Shown one piece after another: positions 43,703-50,624 of a stretch of 50,624 nt of DNA. Source of the DNA: an uncultured Lachnospiraceae bacterium (GTDB lineage Bacteria; Bacillota; Clostridia; Lachnospirales; Lachnospiraceae); assembly GCA_948470755.1 (NCBI GenBank), contig CAOKPU010000015.1, forward strand, positions 1 through 50,624, given 5' to 3'. The notes below the pieces were generated by a model that was given only the letters and a program-made list of their open reading frames with translations, did not search any database and had not been told where the DNA came from. The position numbers and the translations under genes are program-made. Within the stretch, counting starts at the first letter, position 1. Each line of letters begins with the position of its first letter.

Positions 43703-46198
43703 TTATTCAATCGCTTCGATAGAATCCACAATACTCATTCCGCTGATTCGCTTTAATGGGATGCACGTTGCCAATAAGCAGGCTCCAATCGAGAGAACTG
43801 TTGCCTGCGCGATAGGGATAATGGGAATAGCGACTAACTGAATAGTATCTGTCGTTGCAGCATCTACAAAAATCGTACAAATATATCCTGCCATACTTCC
43901 AATTACCGCAGCAAACAAGCCATAATAAGCGCCCTCCCACAAGAACACTTTGAACAAACTCCTTGCACTCATACCAATAGCTCGCTGCATACCAATTTCC
44001 GCAACGCGAGTATGGATATTGGTATAGACCGTGTTGATGATATTCAACAGACCAATCAGCGCAACAAATAGAATTAGCCCCCACGCCAATAGGCGCACCT
44101 GCTCAAAGCTCTCTGCAAGCTGTCGGTCTGTTTCCTCGTAGGAAAGATATGTTGTACCGGGAATATCCTGGCAAAGCTGCTCGATTACAGCGTCAAACGA
44201 TTCTCGGTTTGCGCTGTTCGCAAGTGTGGGCAACAGTTCATTGTATGCAGATGTTCCCGTCAGTTCAGGATATAGCTGGTCAGAAACAATTACTTGAACG
44301 CCATTTGTAAACCCGCTGTTACTGATTCCAATGTATCTGGTATAGCCGTTCAAAGTAGCAATGATTGGGATTGTCTTTCCTGCAATCGTGATAGTGTCCC
44401 CAGTTTCAAAATTAGAATGTGCCATTTCTTCATCACCGTAATTTATAGCAATCGGATTACGGACGATACAGGCTTCTCCTGCCTTGACACGCTCAATTTC
44501 TTCTGCGGAAAGCCAGTCGTTTGCAAAGCGGGTCAAATAAGAGAAATTCAAACCGGCAATTTGAAAAGTTTCTCCAGGTTGCAGTTGAAATCCAATGTCG
44601 ATTTCAGAAATCTGATTATCTGCATCCGGCAAATACATAGAAAACTGAATCGTCGCGACAGACTGCACCATTTCATTTTGCTCCATAGTGTCTAATATGT
44701 CCGTGGAAAATCCCTCTGTTTCATTAGCGATGGCATAATCGCCAAAATGGTTGTTCTCCATACCGCTGGCCGCATTGAGCATATTGGTGAATCCCTGCAA
44801 AGTAATAAAAACTGTAATGCTCATAACCAGAGACAGAATTGTAACTGCTGTACGCCCACGGTTGCGTTTTAGATTAAGCCTCGCATAGAACGCCTCAAAA
44901 TTGCGAATCTTCTTCGTTTTCCGCTTTCTCCGTTTGACCGTAATATTTCGCCCGGCCATAGCTACGGTGGGAGATACTTTCGCCGCGTATCGGGCGGCAG
45001 GGATAGCCGCTATAAACGCAAAAATCAATGTAATGAGTATGCTTGCAAACAAGAAAAGGCCATTATCAGAACGGTTTTCTGCAATCAGGCGGTTTAGTTC
45101 CTCCCTGCTCTGCACTAAGAAAATGTTCGGAGACAACAGGCTGGTTGCAGCAGTCAAGATGCCTTTTGCAGAGAAAGCTCCCAGCAGCAGCCCGACAGGG
45201 ATACCAATGGCACAGAGTAGAAGCACCTGCGCGGTCACAATAAAATAAAGATGCCCTTTCTCCCCACCGATAGCCCGTAGAGTACCATAATGCTTGATTC
45301 GTTCAGATACTGCAATTTTCAAAATATTATAGATTACCAATCCCGCTGCCAGCAACAGTAGCAGCCCTACCATAATTCCTGCCGTCAACATGAGTGAAAA
45401 CCCTTGACTGGGCGTGTTAGCCCCACCAGCATCATATTGGATACCCAGAGCATCCAAATAGGGCGTGTTATATAACGTATCCAATTCATGGATAGACAGC
45501 GTGGAAACTAAATCGTTCACAGTCCCTTGAAATGTGTTTTTATCTGCTGTCCGAAAATCTACATTGTAGTAAAAATAGTTATCTGGCAATAGGGATGCTG
45601 CCGTCCCTGGCCCGACAATGCCGGTCACTCCGCCGCTGGTGTAATTCAGATAGTTGCTTCCGGTAATTCCTACCAGCATAAAATCCGCAGTAAAGTCATA
45701 AGAGGAAAGTTCAACTCCATGTCGCAGGGCTTTTGAGAGCGAGAGCGGAATCGTATCTCCCAAATTCCCCGTAAATCCGAGATAGTGCAGCACATCTTCT
45801 GGTAGGGCAATTTCCATCGGGGCCTCCGGCAAACGACCCTCTTTTAGCTGGGAGATAGTCGGATATACCGCAGTAACATCATACTGATATTCATTCAGTC
45901 CCAGTGACAGGAATGAATTAAGTTCTGATGTTCCTAAAGTGACATATCCTCCAACAAAGGACAGGCGGGAATCATTTTGCAGAGCTTTAACCTGCTCCTG
46001 ATTTACCTGAACGAATGTGGCATAGCGGTCGCCGCCCAAGGTGATGGCCTGTTGCTGCCGCATAGCGGACAACACTCCGGCAGACTGACCAATAACAGTT
46101 GTCATCATCGTTGAAAGGATAATGGCAATCAAAATCAGGATAAAGGTAACTTTTTGCGCCTTAATTTCTTTCAGTGCCAGCGCATGGTAGGATTTCAT
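43703..46198 (-). CDS. ABC transporter permease with two FtsX-type domains
   Basis: An 831-residue membrane protein. Helix 1 at about residues 17-38; a large outside domain; three helices around 265-400 (first FtsX domain); a second linker helix near 450 (AVTILSLVMSITVFITLQGF); a second outside domain; and three C-terminal helices about 700-815 (second FtsX domain, with VYTNIHTRVAEIGMQRAIGMS). This is the layout of MacB/LolE-like exporters used for antimicrobial peptide resistance or lipoprotein and peptide export. Its ATG overlaps the ATPase stop (ATGA). With the two-component pair next to it, defence against a peptide antibiotic is the likely role (inference). Confidence 0.9.
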   Translation of the reverse strand: MKSYHALALKEIKAQKVTFILILIAIILSTMMTTVIGQSAGVLSAMRQQQAITLGGDRYATFVQVNQEQVKALQNDSRLSFVGGYVTLGTSELNSFLSLGLNEYQYDVTAVYPTISQLKEGRLPEAPMEIALPEDVLHYLGFTGNLGDTIPLSLSKALRHGVELSSYDFTADFMLVGITGSNYLNYTSGGVTGIVGPGTAASLLPDNYFYYNVDFRTADKNTFQGTVNDLVSTLSIHELDTLYNTPYLDALGIQYDAGGANTPSQGFSLMLTAGIMVGLLLLLAAGLVIYNILKIAVSERIKHYGTLRAIGGEKGHLYFIVTAQVLLLCAIGIPVGLLLGAFSAKGILTAATSLLSPNIFLVQSREELNRLIAENRSDNGLFLFASILITLIFAFIAAIPAARYAAKVSPTVAMAGRNITVKRRKRKTKKIRNFEAFYARLNLKRNRGRTAVTILSLVMSITVFITLQGFTNMLNAASGMENNHFGDYAIANETEGFSTDILDTMEQNEMVQSVATIQFSMYLPDADNQISEIDIGFQLQPGETFQIAGLNFSYLTRFANDWLSAEEIERVKAGEACIVRNPIAINYGDEEMAHSNFETGDTITIAGKTIPIIATLNGYTRYIGISNSGFTNGVQVIVSDQLYPELTGTSAYNELLPTLANSANRESFDAVIEQLCQDIPGTTYLSYEETDRQLAESFEQVRLLAWGLILFVALIGLLNIINTVYTNIHTRVAEIGMQRAIGMSARSLFKVFLWEGAYYGLFAAVIGSMAGYICTIFVDAATTDTIQLVAIPIIPIAQATVLSIGACLLATCIPLKRISGMSIVDSIEAIE

Positions 46199-46869
46199 TT
46201 CGCTGTCACCTCCGAAAGAACGCCGTCCACGATCACAAACTGTCGGTCAGCCATCTGCGCCACCCGGCTGTCATGGGTAATGACAACCAGCTTTGTGCCG
46301 GTCTTTTTCCAAACATCCCGCAACATTTCCATAACCTCGCCGCCGCTTTTGCTGTCCAGATTTCCAGTCGGTTCATCGGCAAAGATAATGTCGGGCCTTG
46401 CAATCAGCGCACGCGCGATTGCGACACGCTGCTGCTGTCCGCCGGAAAGCTCATGGGGCAGATGTGTCAGACGGTCATGGATACCAAGCATCTGCGAAAG
46501 CTGATCCAGATACGCTTCGTCCGGCTGCTTTTTATCCAAAAGTACCGGCATGATGATATTTTCCTTTGCCGTCAAAACAGGAAGAAGATTGAACTGTTGG
46601 AAAATAAAGCCGATACGCTGGCGGCGAAAGGCAGACAGTTCTTTGTCGCTAAAACTGTAAATGTCCTTGCCGTCATAAATCAGGTTGCCGGAGGTCGGCC
46701 TGTCTAACCCGGACAAGAGGTGGAGCAGGGTACTTTTGCCGCTGCCCGACGGCCCCATGATGGAAATAAAATCATTTGCGTCAATTTCCAGATTGGCCTT
46801 ATCTAAAGCAACGACACGGTTCTCGCCGCTGCCATAAATTTTAGACAAATCCTTGGCTTCAATTCTCAT
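46195..46869 (-). CDS. ABC transporter ATP-binding protein (MacB/LolD type)
   Basis: A 224-residue ATPase. Walker A GPSGSGKST, Q-loop IFQQFNLLP, signature LSGGQQQRVAIARAL, Walker B IIFADEPTGNLD and switch His THDSR are all intact. It powers the two-FtsX-domain permease encoded downstream with a 4-base overlap. Its ribosome site AAGGAGG lies in one arm of an 8-bp hairpin (46879-46899), and a copy of the direct-repeat operator lies just upstream (46911-46933). Confidence 0.94.
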   Translation of the reverse strand: MRIEAKDLSKIYGSGENRVVALDKANLEIDANDFISIMGPSGSGKSTLLHLLSGLDRPTSGNLIYDGKDIYSFSDKELSAFRRQRIGFIFQQFNLLPVLTAKENIIMPVLLDKKQPDEAYLDQLSQMLGIHDRLTHLPHELSGGQQQRVAIARALIARPDIIFADEPTGNLDSKSGGEVMEMLRDVWKKTGTKLVVITHDSRVAQMADRQFVIVDGVLSEVTAK

Positions 46870-46878
46870 AAAAAAGCC

Positions 46879-46899
46879 CTCCTTATTGTTGATAAGGAG
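46879..46899 (-). promoter_or_regulatory. Hairpin that covers the ribosome site of the ABC ATPase gene
   Basis: CTCCTTAT (46879-46886) and ATAAGGAG (46892-46899) are exact complements around a 5-base loop. In the transcript the SD sequence AAGGAGG lies in the 3' arm, ten bases before the ATG, so folding would hide it. It could limit ATPase translation from the two-component read-through transcript. Confidence 0.5.
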
Positions 46900-46910
46900 A
46901 GCTTACATTC

Positions 46911-46933
46911 CAAATCTCAAGAAACGCTCAAGG
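46911..46933 (-). promoter_or_regulatory. Direct-repeat operator upstream of the ABC genes
   Basis: Minus strand: CTTGAG, 5 bases, CTTGAG followed by ATTTG. The same 23-base block, with one change, lies upstream of the response regulator gene (48739-48761). Half-sites 11 bases apart in direct order suit an OmpR-type regulator dimer. The first half-site overlaps the stop codon of the sensor kinase gene, so the ABC genes have their own regulated promoter within the operon. Confidence 0.65.
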
Positions 46934-48037
46934 TTTAGAATTTATTTGAATGGATGCCGTAGCAATCGCGCCTCCCGCTGGGCTGTTTTCCAGTCGGAGG
47001 TTTCCACCGTGTTTTAGGCAAAGAAGATTGCTGTTATACAACCCCATGCCGAAATGTCCGGCGCTTTCTTCCAACTTCCCAAAAGGTTTTGGCCCGCTTT
47101 TGAGCAGTTCGGCAGGAAATCCGGGGCCATCATCTATAACTGAAAGGGATAGGACGTTTCCTTTCAGGGTGAGGATAAGTTCTAATTTCGTTTGAGCAAA
47201 ACGCACCGCGTTTCCAATCAAGTTTTCCGCCACCGTCAGGAATATTCCGTGGTCAATTCGGATTGTACCCATATCCGGCGTAAAAAGTGTCATATCCAAA
47301 TTCGGTGCGAGTAATCTGGATGTTTCCTCTAACTCTGTCCGCAAAGTAGAGATTGTCACTTCGCTGCTCTGCACCGGCATCTGTTCCATACGCTGAATAC
47401 TGCTCATGGCCTCTATATACTGTTCTATTCTCAAAGTGTAGTTTTCCATCCGATCAAGGACCTGTGTATCGGCTGTATCTTGCCGCAATAATTTGATGCT
47501 GCCCTTTAAGACGGTAATGGGATTCCGCAAATCGTGAGCAAACGCGGCGTTGAGTCGTTTGCGTTCCTCGGCCTGCCGCCATAGCTCTTGGTTTGTTTTC
47601 AAAAGCTCAAGCCGCATGGTTTCAAAGGCCGCACATATTTGTCCAAGTTCATCTGGTGATACGGTGGGAACAGAAAAGTTAAGGTCGTGCGCCAGGATAT
47701 GCGCTGTGCCATCCCGCAGCAAATCAATCGGCTTTTTCAACTTGATACGGTAGAATAGGGCGGCAGCGATCCCCAAACCGCTGACAGGGAGTATAATGCA
47801 GGATAGCCATTGAAAATAAGTCAGCAGAGTTATCACCCGCTGTTGGGCCGCTGTCGGCTGTTCCAGAAGTATTGCAACACCGTCTGGTCTTATTTCCATA
47901 CCGCCGGATGGATAGCTGCTTTTTATGGTGTTACACACGAGGAACACCAGTAAAACCAGCAGCAAGGAAATCAGGATGCACCATACAGACAGAAAGAAAA
48001 AGGACTTCTTCAGACCCATATTTTTTAAGCGTTCCAT
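46928..48037 (-). CDS. Two-component sensor histidine kinase
   Basis: About 369 residues. Two membrane helices (about 12-37 and 76-100 after the start) enclose a short outside segment of ~40 residues; HAMP-like linker about 105-155; HisKA with the phospho-His in AAFAHDLRNPITVLKGSI; HATPase with N box (TVAENLIGNAVRF), G1 (VIDDGPGFP) and G2 (GHFGMGLYNSN). A short sensor loop is typical of kinases that watch the membrane or their own transporter. The start ATG (MERLKNMGLKK) overlaps the regulator gene end by 13 bases. Confidence 0.9.
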   Translation of the reverse strand: MERLKNMGLKKSFFFLSVWCILISLLLVLLVFLVCNTIKSSYPSGGMEIRPDGVAILLEQPTAAQQRVITLLTYFQWLSCIILPVSGLGIAAALFYRIKLKKPIDLLRDGTAHILAHDLNFSVPTVSPDELGQICAAFETMRLELLKTNQELWRQAEERKRLNAAFAHDLRNPITVLKGSIKLLRQDTADTQVLDRMENYTLRIEQYIEAMSSIQRMEQMPVQSSEVTISTLRTELEETSRLLAPNLDMTLFTPDMGTIRIDHGIFLTVAENLIGNAVRFAQTKLELILTLKGNVLSLSVIDDGPGFPAELLKSGPKPFGKLEESAGHFGMGLYNSNLLCLKHGGNLRLENSPAGGAIATASIQINSKP

Positions 48038-48705
48038 TTGTAGCCGCACCCCCAAACTGTTTCGATATAGCTGTGGAGCGTATGCGTTGACAGCTTTGCC
48101 CGGATTTTTCGGATATGTTCCATGACGGTATCGCTGTTTCCATCCCCGTCAATTCCCCATACAGCTTCATAGATTCTCTCCCGATCAAACACCTGCCCTG
48201 CGTTCAAGGAGAGTAATTCCAGTATGTCAAATTCCCGCTTAGAGAGTACGACTGATTCACCATGAATGGTCACAGTCCGGGCAGAGTAGTCAATCGCAAG
48301 TTCTCCAAAAAAGCGCACAATAGACTGGCTGTGCCTCCGCTGTTCCCGGCGCAGATGGGCGACAATCCTCGCCGCCAACTCGTCCAGGTCAAAAGGCTTT
48401 ACGATATAGTCATCGGCCCCGGCTTGAAAGCCGTTAATTTTGTCAACCGATTCAATACGGGCCGTCAGGAACAGGATTGGGCAGGTGATATGCTCTCGTA
48501 TGGTCTGGCAGACGGTCAGCCCATCTATTCCTGGCATATTGATGTCCAGCAAAATCAAATCCGGCTGCTTTTCGGCTTTTCTGATTGCTTCTTCTCCGCT
48601 GTACGCTGTCAAAACCTCATACCGTGGGGAAAAATAGGCTTTCATCATATCAACGATGCCCCGTTCATCGTCTACAATCAATATGGTTTCTTTCAGTTCA
48701 GACAC
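48025..48705 (-). CDS. Two-component response regulator, OmpR/PhoB family
   Basis: A 226-residue regulator. Receiver with the acidic pair in ILIVDDERG, phospho-acceptor Asp in LILLDINMPGIDGL, FLTAR and the Lys in IVKPFDLDEL; C-terminal winged helix (VVLSKREFDILELLSLNAGQVFDRERIYEAVWG...HIRKIRAKL). It should bind the CTTGAG direct repeats at 48739-48761 and 46911-46933. The GTG start is close to its AGGGGG site, so initiation a few codons later is possible. First gene of the cargo operon. Confidence 0.92.
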   Translation of the reverse strand: MSELKETILIVDDERGIVDMMKAYFSPRYEVLTAYSGEEAIRKAEKQPDLILLDINMPGIDGLTVCQTIREHITCPILFLTARIESVDKINGFQAGADDYIVKPFDLDELAARIVAHLRREQRRHSQSIVRFFGELAIDYSARTVTIHGESVVLSKREFDILELLSLNAGQVFDRERIYEAVWGIDGDGNSDTVMEHIRKIRAKLSTHTLHSYIETVWGCGYKWNA

Positions 48706-48738
48706 CCCCTATGGGAATATTACTGCTATTTTGCCGTA

Positions 48739-48761
48739 CAAATCTCAAGAAATGCTCAAGG
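48739..48761 (-). promoter_or_regulatory. Direct-repeat operator upstream of the response regulator gene
   Basis: Minus strand: CTTGAG-N5-CTTGAG-ATTTG, one base different from the block at 46911-46933. A TTGAGA-20-TAATAT arrangement follows, weak as a sigma-A promoter without an activator. The position suggests positive autoregulation. The rest of the gap up to 48945 holds an imperfect hairpin (GAGCTGTG...CCACAGC, near 48800-48830) and no gene. Confidence 0.65.
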
Positions 48762-48945
48762 ACAGTATAATTGCTTTGTTTTGGAATAGCAAGTTAATTA
48801 GTAGAGCTGTGAAGATTGTACTCCACAGCCCTCAAATTACACAAAGACGTTTTTTGTCAAAGTTACTTCTCTTATCCAAAACTCGTGTGTGTTGGAGAGG
48901 CTTGGAATAGCGGGGCTGGCCGTCCTATGGTGTTAGATTGCTACT

Positions 48946-49086
48946 CTACGACACACAAGCATTCGCGCCGGGGTTGTCGTTGCCGTAGCCCTCCATGAGA
49001 TTGATCACGCCCCAAATGCCAAGCCCTGCTCCAAGAGCAATCACAAGTGTCTGCAAAACGCCTACTGCTGAATTAAAAAATGCCAT
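48946..49086 (-). pseudogene. Maff2 family mobile-element protein, truncated
   Basis: Minus strand: AGAAAGGAT ribosome site, then MAFFNSAVGVLQTLVIALGA, GLGIWGVINLMEGYGNDNPGA, then NACVS and a stop (46 residues). The first 41 residues match Maff2 proteins of Tn1549-like elements, small membrane proteins encoded after the VirD4 gene; the second half (KSQGMKQLMAGGG... and a second helix in the family) is replaced. The break lies near 48962, where the cargo operon DNA begins. The shortened product is probably not functional. Confidence 0.8.
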
Positions 49087-49139
49087 GTAAAATCCTTTCT
49101 GCCGCGTCTGCGGCTGTCCGGCAAGCGGACAAAAGGCGG

Positions 49140-49307
49140 TCAGCGTATGGTCGCCGCCGCATAAAAAAACCGCCCTGTATAAAAGGCGGTGTCCCCACGC
49201 CGCGTAAGTCCTGCGGCGCGGCGGTATTCAGTTGTAAGGTTTGGGCGGTACGTCCCCCGGTAGGGGCGCGTATCAGATAGCCCGTGTTTACGTTCTTGAT
49301 GTTTCAT
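49140..49307 (-). CDS. Possible 55-residue protein upstream of maff2, uncertain
   Basis: A frame starting MKHQERKHGLSDTRPYRGTY has a good AAAGGAG site placed right after the preceding gene stop. However, it runs through two GC hairpins and a terminator (49162-49223), and its composition is basic and odd (RRAAGLTRRGDT). It could be a leader peptide whose translation controls the hairpins, or not a gene at all. Confidence 0.35.
   Translation of the reverse strand: MKHQERKHGLSDTRPYRGTYRPNLTTEYRRAAGLTRRGDTAFYTGRFFYAAATIR
49162..49223 (-). terminator. Hairpin plus terminator upstream of maff2 (possible attenuator)
   Basis: Minus strand in order: CGCCGCG/CGCGGCG hairpin (49223-49198), then ACCGCC-9-10 bases-GGCGGT followed by TTTTTTT (49190-49163). 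The second is a good Rho-independent terminator lying inside the transfer operon between the small genes and maff2, suggesting that expression of downstream transfer genes was controlled by read-through. Confidence 0.65.
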
Positions 49308-49315
49308 CAGCTCCT

Positions 49316-49522
49316 TTATTCTTTTTTGCTTTTATGAATGACAGATAGGAAAGGGTCTTTTTCCGTCTTAGTCGGCGGTGTGGGAATGTGGGTAACTGGC
49401 TGCTTTTTTGGGGGCTGTGGGAAACGCTGTTTGCAGGACGTGGGAAAGCTGCATTTTAGCTTTTCCATGTGCTGTGAATGGTGTTTTCCATAGCCCCCAT
49501 AGCCTGTTATCCACATTTCCAT
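49316..49522 (-). CDS. Small conjugative-element protein of unknown function
   Basis: 68 residues from the ATG with AAAGGAT upstream: MEMWITGYGGYGKHHSQHME then KLKCSFPTSCKQRFPQPPKKQ and a Pro/Thr/Lys-rich tail ending KSKKE. No known domain. It sits among the tiny genes between virD4 and maff2, 22 bases after the preceding gene. Reality is supported by the ribosome site and close packing; function unknown. Confidence 0.5.
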   Translation of the reverse strand: MEMWITGYGGYGKHHSQHMEKLKCSFPTSCKQRFPQPPKKQPVTHIPTPPTKTEKDPFLSVIHKSKKE

Positions 49523-49544
49523 GCCGCAAATCCTTTCAGCCCTG

Positions 49545-49727
49545 TCACTGTTTCGGGGTAAGCCCCATGCGGCGGGCAAATTCCTCTGCGTAAAGCTGTG
49601 CATAGTGCCGCTGCATGGTTTCCCGCCACCGCCAATACTCCTGTATTCCCGCGTCAATAGCGGTCGCCAAATCCAGCAGACATTTTTCAAGCTGCTTTTG
49701 TTTTTTCTTTCTGATCCGCTTATTCAT
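49545..49727 (-). CDS. Small basic protein, NKRIRKK paralogue 2
   Basis: 60 residues: MNKRIRKKKQKQLEKCLLDL, then ATAIDAGIQEYWRWRETMQR and HYAQLYAEEFARRMGLTPKQ. ACAGGAGG lies 7 bases before the ATG, and the start overlaps the previous gene stop by 8 bases. The N terminus is nearly the same as that of the gene at 49887-50096, so the two are paralogues. Basic N terminus plus helical tail; function unknown. Confidence 0.65.
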   Translation of the reverse strand: MNKRIRKKKQKQLEKCLLDLATAIDAGIQEYWRWRETMQRHYAQLYAEEFARRMGLTPKQ

Positions 49728-49887
49728 TGCCTGTGTCCTCCTGTCTGTGCGCCCGGTTTTTCTCGTAAAGCCGTTCACAATCTTTGATAAATTTCCGTAA
49801 GGCAGCCTGCCGCTGCTGTTCCTCCCGGATTTTCGGGTTGACAAGCACCGTAAACCGCCGTTTCTCTGTGCTGGGGTGTCTGCTCAT
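49720..49887 (-). CDS. Small basic protein of the conjugative element
   Basis: 55 residues: MSRHPSTEKRRFTVLVNPKI, then REEQQRQAALRKFIKDCERL and YEKNRAHRQEDTGNE. The ATG overlaps the preceding stop codon (TAATG), and its own stop overlaps the next start by 8 bases, so it is part of a chain of translationally coupled tiny genes. RRFTVLVNPKIREEQ resembles ribbon-helix-helix-like starts of DNA-binding mobilisation proteins, but this is only a hint. Confidence 0.6.
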   Translation of the reverse strand: MSRHPSTEKRRFTVLVNPKIREEQQRQAALRKFIKDCERLYEKNRAHRQEDTGNE

Positions 49888-50096
49888 TAAGCTGTTACCT
49901 CCCCGGTGGGGAAGCGGACAAGCGGAAGCCCAAAGGGGTGTTGCGGGTCTGTTTCAAGGGCAATCCCGTATTTTGCTTCAAGCCGCCTGTATTTTTCTTC
50001 GCGTTCCTGTTCCCACTGGCGGTAACAGGCGGTAAGCTGCCGGACTGCCTGTGCTGTCTGCCGTTGTTCCCGTTTCTTTCTGATACGCTTATTCAC
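49887..50096 (-). CDS. Small basic protein, NKRIRKK paralogue 1
   Basis: 69 residues from a GTG: (V)NKRIRKKREQRQTAQAVRQ, a helical middle (LTACYRQWEQEREEKYRRLE) and a tail AKYGIALETDPQHPFGLPL. GCAGGAGG lies upstream inside the virD4 end, and the GTG overlaps the virD4 stop by 8 bases. It shares its N terminus with the gene at 49545-49727. Function unknown. Confidence 0.6.
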   Translation of the reverse strand: MNKRIRKKREQRQTAQAVRQLTACYRQWEQEREEKYRRLEAKYGIALETDPQHPFGLPLVRFPTGEVTA

Positions 50097-50624
50097 TGTC
50101 TGCGTCCTCCTGTAAATCTGCCCCGTCGATTTCGTAAACATCAAATTCCTCGTCCGGCTTCACGATAGCGGGGCGGCGTTTGATGTATTTTTCCATGTCA
50201 AAGGCGTTTTTCTTGTCATAGTCAGAGAGGTACTTGTATTTCGGGTGCTTCGTTATATCGAATTTATCACTGAAAAAGGGGCGTACCCCGCGTACCTGTA
50301 AGATACATTTCCCTCCGTCCATGACCGCGATTTCGTCCTGCGTCATAAGCTCCTTTCCCAATTTCTGATAATTCAGCCCGTGGGAAAGCTCCCGTCCCCT
50401 CGTTTCGGACGTGTTGAAGCTGTCTATGGTTTCTTTCCCCAAAAGCTCCGACATTTCCTTTAGCGTGGATTTCTCCTTGCCGCCAAGAAAAAGGGTGGTG
50501 TCGCAATTCCCTATGATCGTGTCCGCGTTATCTTTGTAAATGGCTTTTAGCTGGCTCTGTGATTGCAGAATGATTGACGCGGATATTTCCCGGCTCCTTA
50601 TGGTGGCAATGAGCTTTTCAAACT
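50089..50624 (-). CDS. VirD4/TraG-like coupling protein, CD1115 family (C-terminal part, runs off the window)
   Basis: The visible 177 residues begin inside the protein: FEKLIATIRSREISASIILQ, SQSQLKAIYKDNADTIIGNC, DTTLFLGGKEKSTLKEMSEL and on to ADLQEDADSE-stop. The SQSQLKAIY and GNCDTTLFLGG stretches are the C-terminal ATPase region of the VirD4-like family of Tn1549-type elements, the membrane ATPase that hands the relaxase-DNA complex to the mating channel. The Walker motifs lie outside the window. The frame is open to the last base. Confidence 0.9.
   Translation of the reverse strand, partial: FEKLIATIRSREISASIILQSQSQLKAIYKDNADTIIGNCDTTLFLGGKEKSTLKEMSELLGKETIDSFNTSETRGRELSHGLNYQKLGKELMTQDEIAVMDGGKCILQVRGVRPFFSDKFDITKHPKYKYLSDYDKKNAFDMEKYIKRRPAIVKPDEEFDVYEIDGADLQEDADSE

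Larger units (their letters stand above)
40866..50624. mobile_element. Rearranged integrative/conjugative element segment (Tn1549/CD1115 type), runs off the window
   Basis: The block joins a MobC-like gene, a type III toxin-antitoxin remnant, an IS1182-family element, a two-component/ABC cargo operon, a cut Maff2 gene, tiny overlapping genes and a VirD4/TraG coupling protein. Maff2 and the VirD4 CD1115 family are markers of Tn1549-like conjugative elements. The virB6, virB4 and NlpC-type genes that normally follow Maff2 are absent on its left, so this part is either deleted or interrupted. Left edge is approximate; the right edge is beyond the window. The dispersed chromosomal repeat family is not seen in this block. 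Confidence 0.7.

Noticed and set aside
49731-49844. N-terminal extension of the small protein at 49545-49727
   Set aside because: It would start at TTG without a ribosome site and overlap another coupled gene in a different frame; the ATG at 49727 has AGGAGG.

Overview
The window looks like a chromosomal segment from a gut-type Clostridia, most probably Lachnospiraceae. This rests on gene content and order (DUF6062, DUF6106 and DUF2225 proteins, an ACT regulator-hom-apgM-aspartokinase threonine cluster, pcp with DUF969/DUF979, AGGAGG-type ribosome sites) and on a conjugative-element block of the Tn1549/CD1115 type at the right end. No rRNA, tRNA or CRISPR array was found.

Layout. (1) 1-11.2 kb, minus strand: a soluble zinc-binding (CZB) chemoreceptor, a decayed GH94 disaccharide phosphorylase in front of an intact phosphohexomutase, an M19 dipeptidase, a uracil-type NCS2 permease, a PfkB-like protein with an altered catalytic motif, an FMN-binding lipoprotein and a membrane chemoreceptor. 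(2) 11.4-24.2 kb: a DUF6062 protein, a MATE exporter with its MarR regulator and two operator palindromes, a TetR regulator, a LEA-like acidic/alanine-rich protein, a MocR/PdxR-type regulator, DUF2225, glnS behind an overlapping 8-codon leader, an XRE regulator, guaB, DUF6106, and an anchored protein behind a roughly 170-nt structured leader. (3) 24.3-29.4 kb: azlCD remnants, then the threonine/lysine cluster read from a good promoter near 29.4 kb. (4) 29.6-40.5 kb: a hybrid histidine kinase with a paired response regulator, a gamma-glutamylcyclotransferase/pyroglutamyl-peptidase/DUF979/DUF969 operon, a mannose-family PTS (IIB-IIC-IID) with a HAD phosphatase, a GNAT remnant and an ABM monooxygenase.

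(5) 40.9-50.6 kb is mobile DNA: a MobC-like protein, a decayed type III toxin-antitoxin locus of the CptIN kind (two and a fraction 45-nt RNA repeats, a terminator, and a toxin gene with an out-of-frame internal deletion), an IS1182-family element immediately upstream of that RNA array, a two-component/ABC-transporter cargo operon with a shared direct-repeat operator, a Maff2 gene cut short at the cargo edge, several tiny overlapping genes, and the C-terminal part of a VirD4/TraG coupling protein running off the window. The transfer genes expected beyond maff2 (virB6, virB4) are missing, so the element appears rearranged.

The chromosomal intergenic spaces carry a dispersed palindromic repeat family. 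Its fullest copy has ~50-bp terminal inverted repeats, and one copy is a perfect 27-bp hairpin. Several copies sit immediately next to gene ends, and none was seen in the mobile block. Small gene remnants (AraC, GH94, AzlCD, GNAT, CptN, Maff2) show a genome losing genes by deletion.
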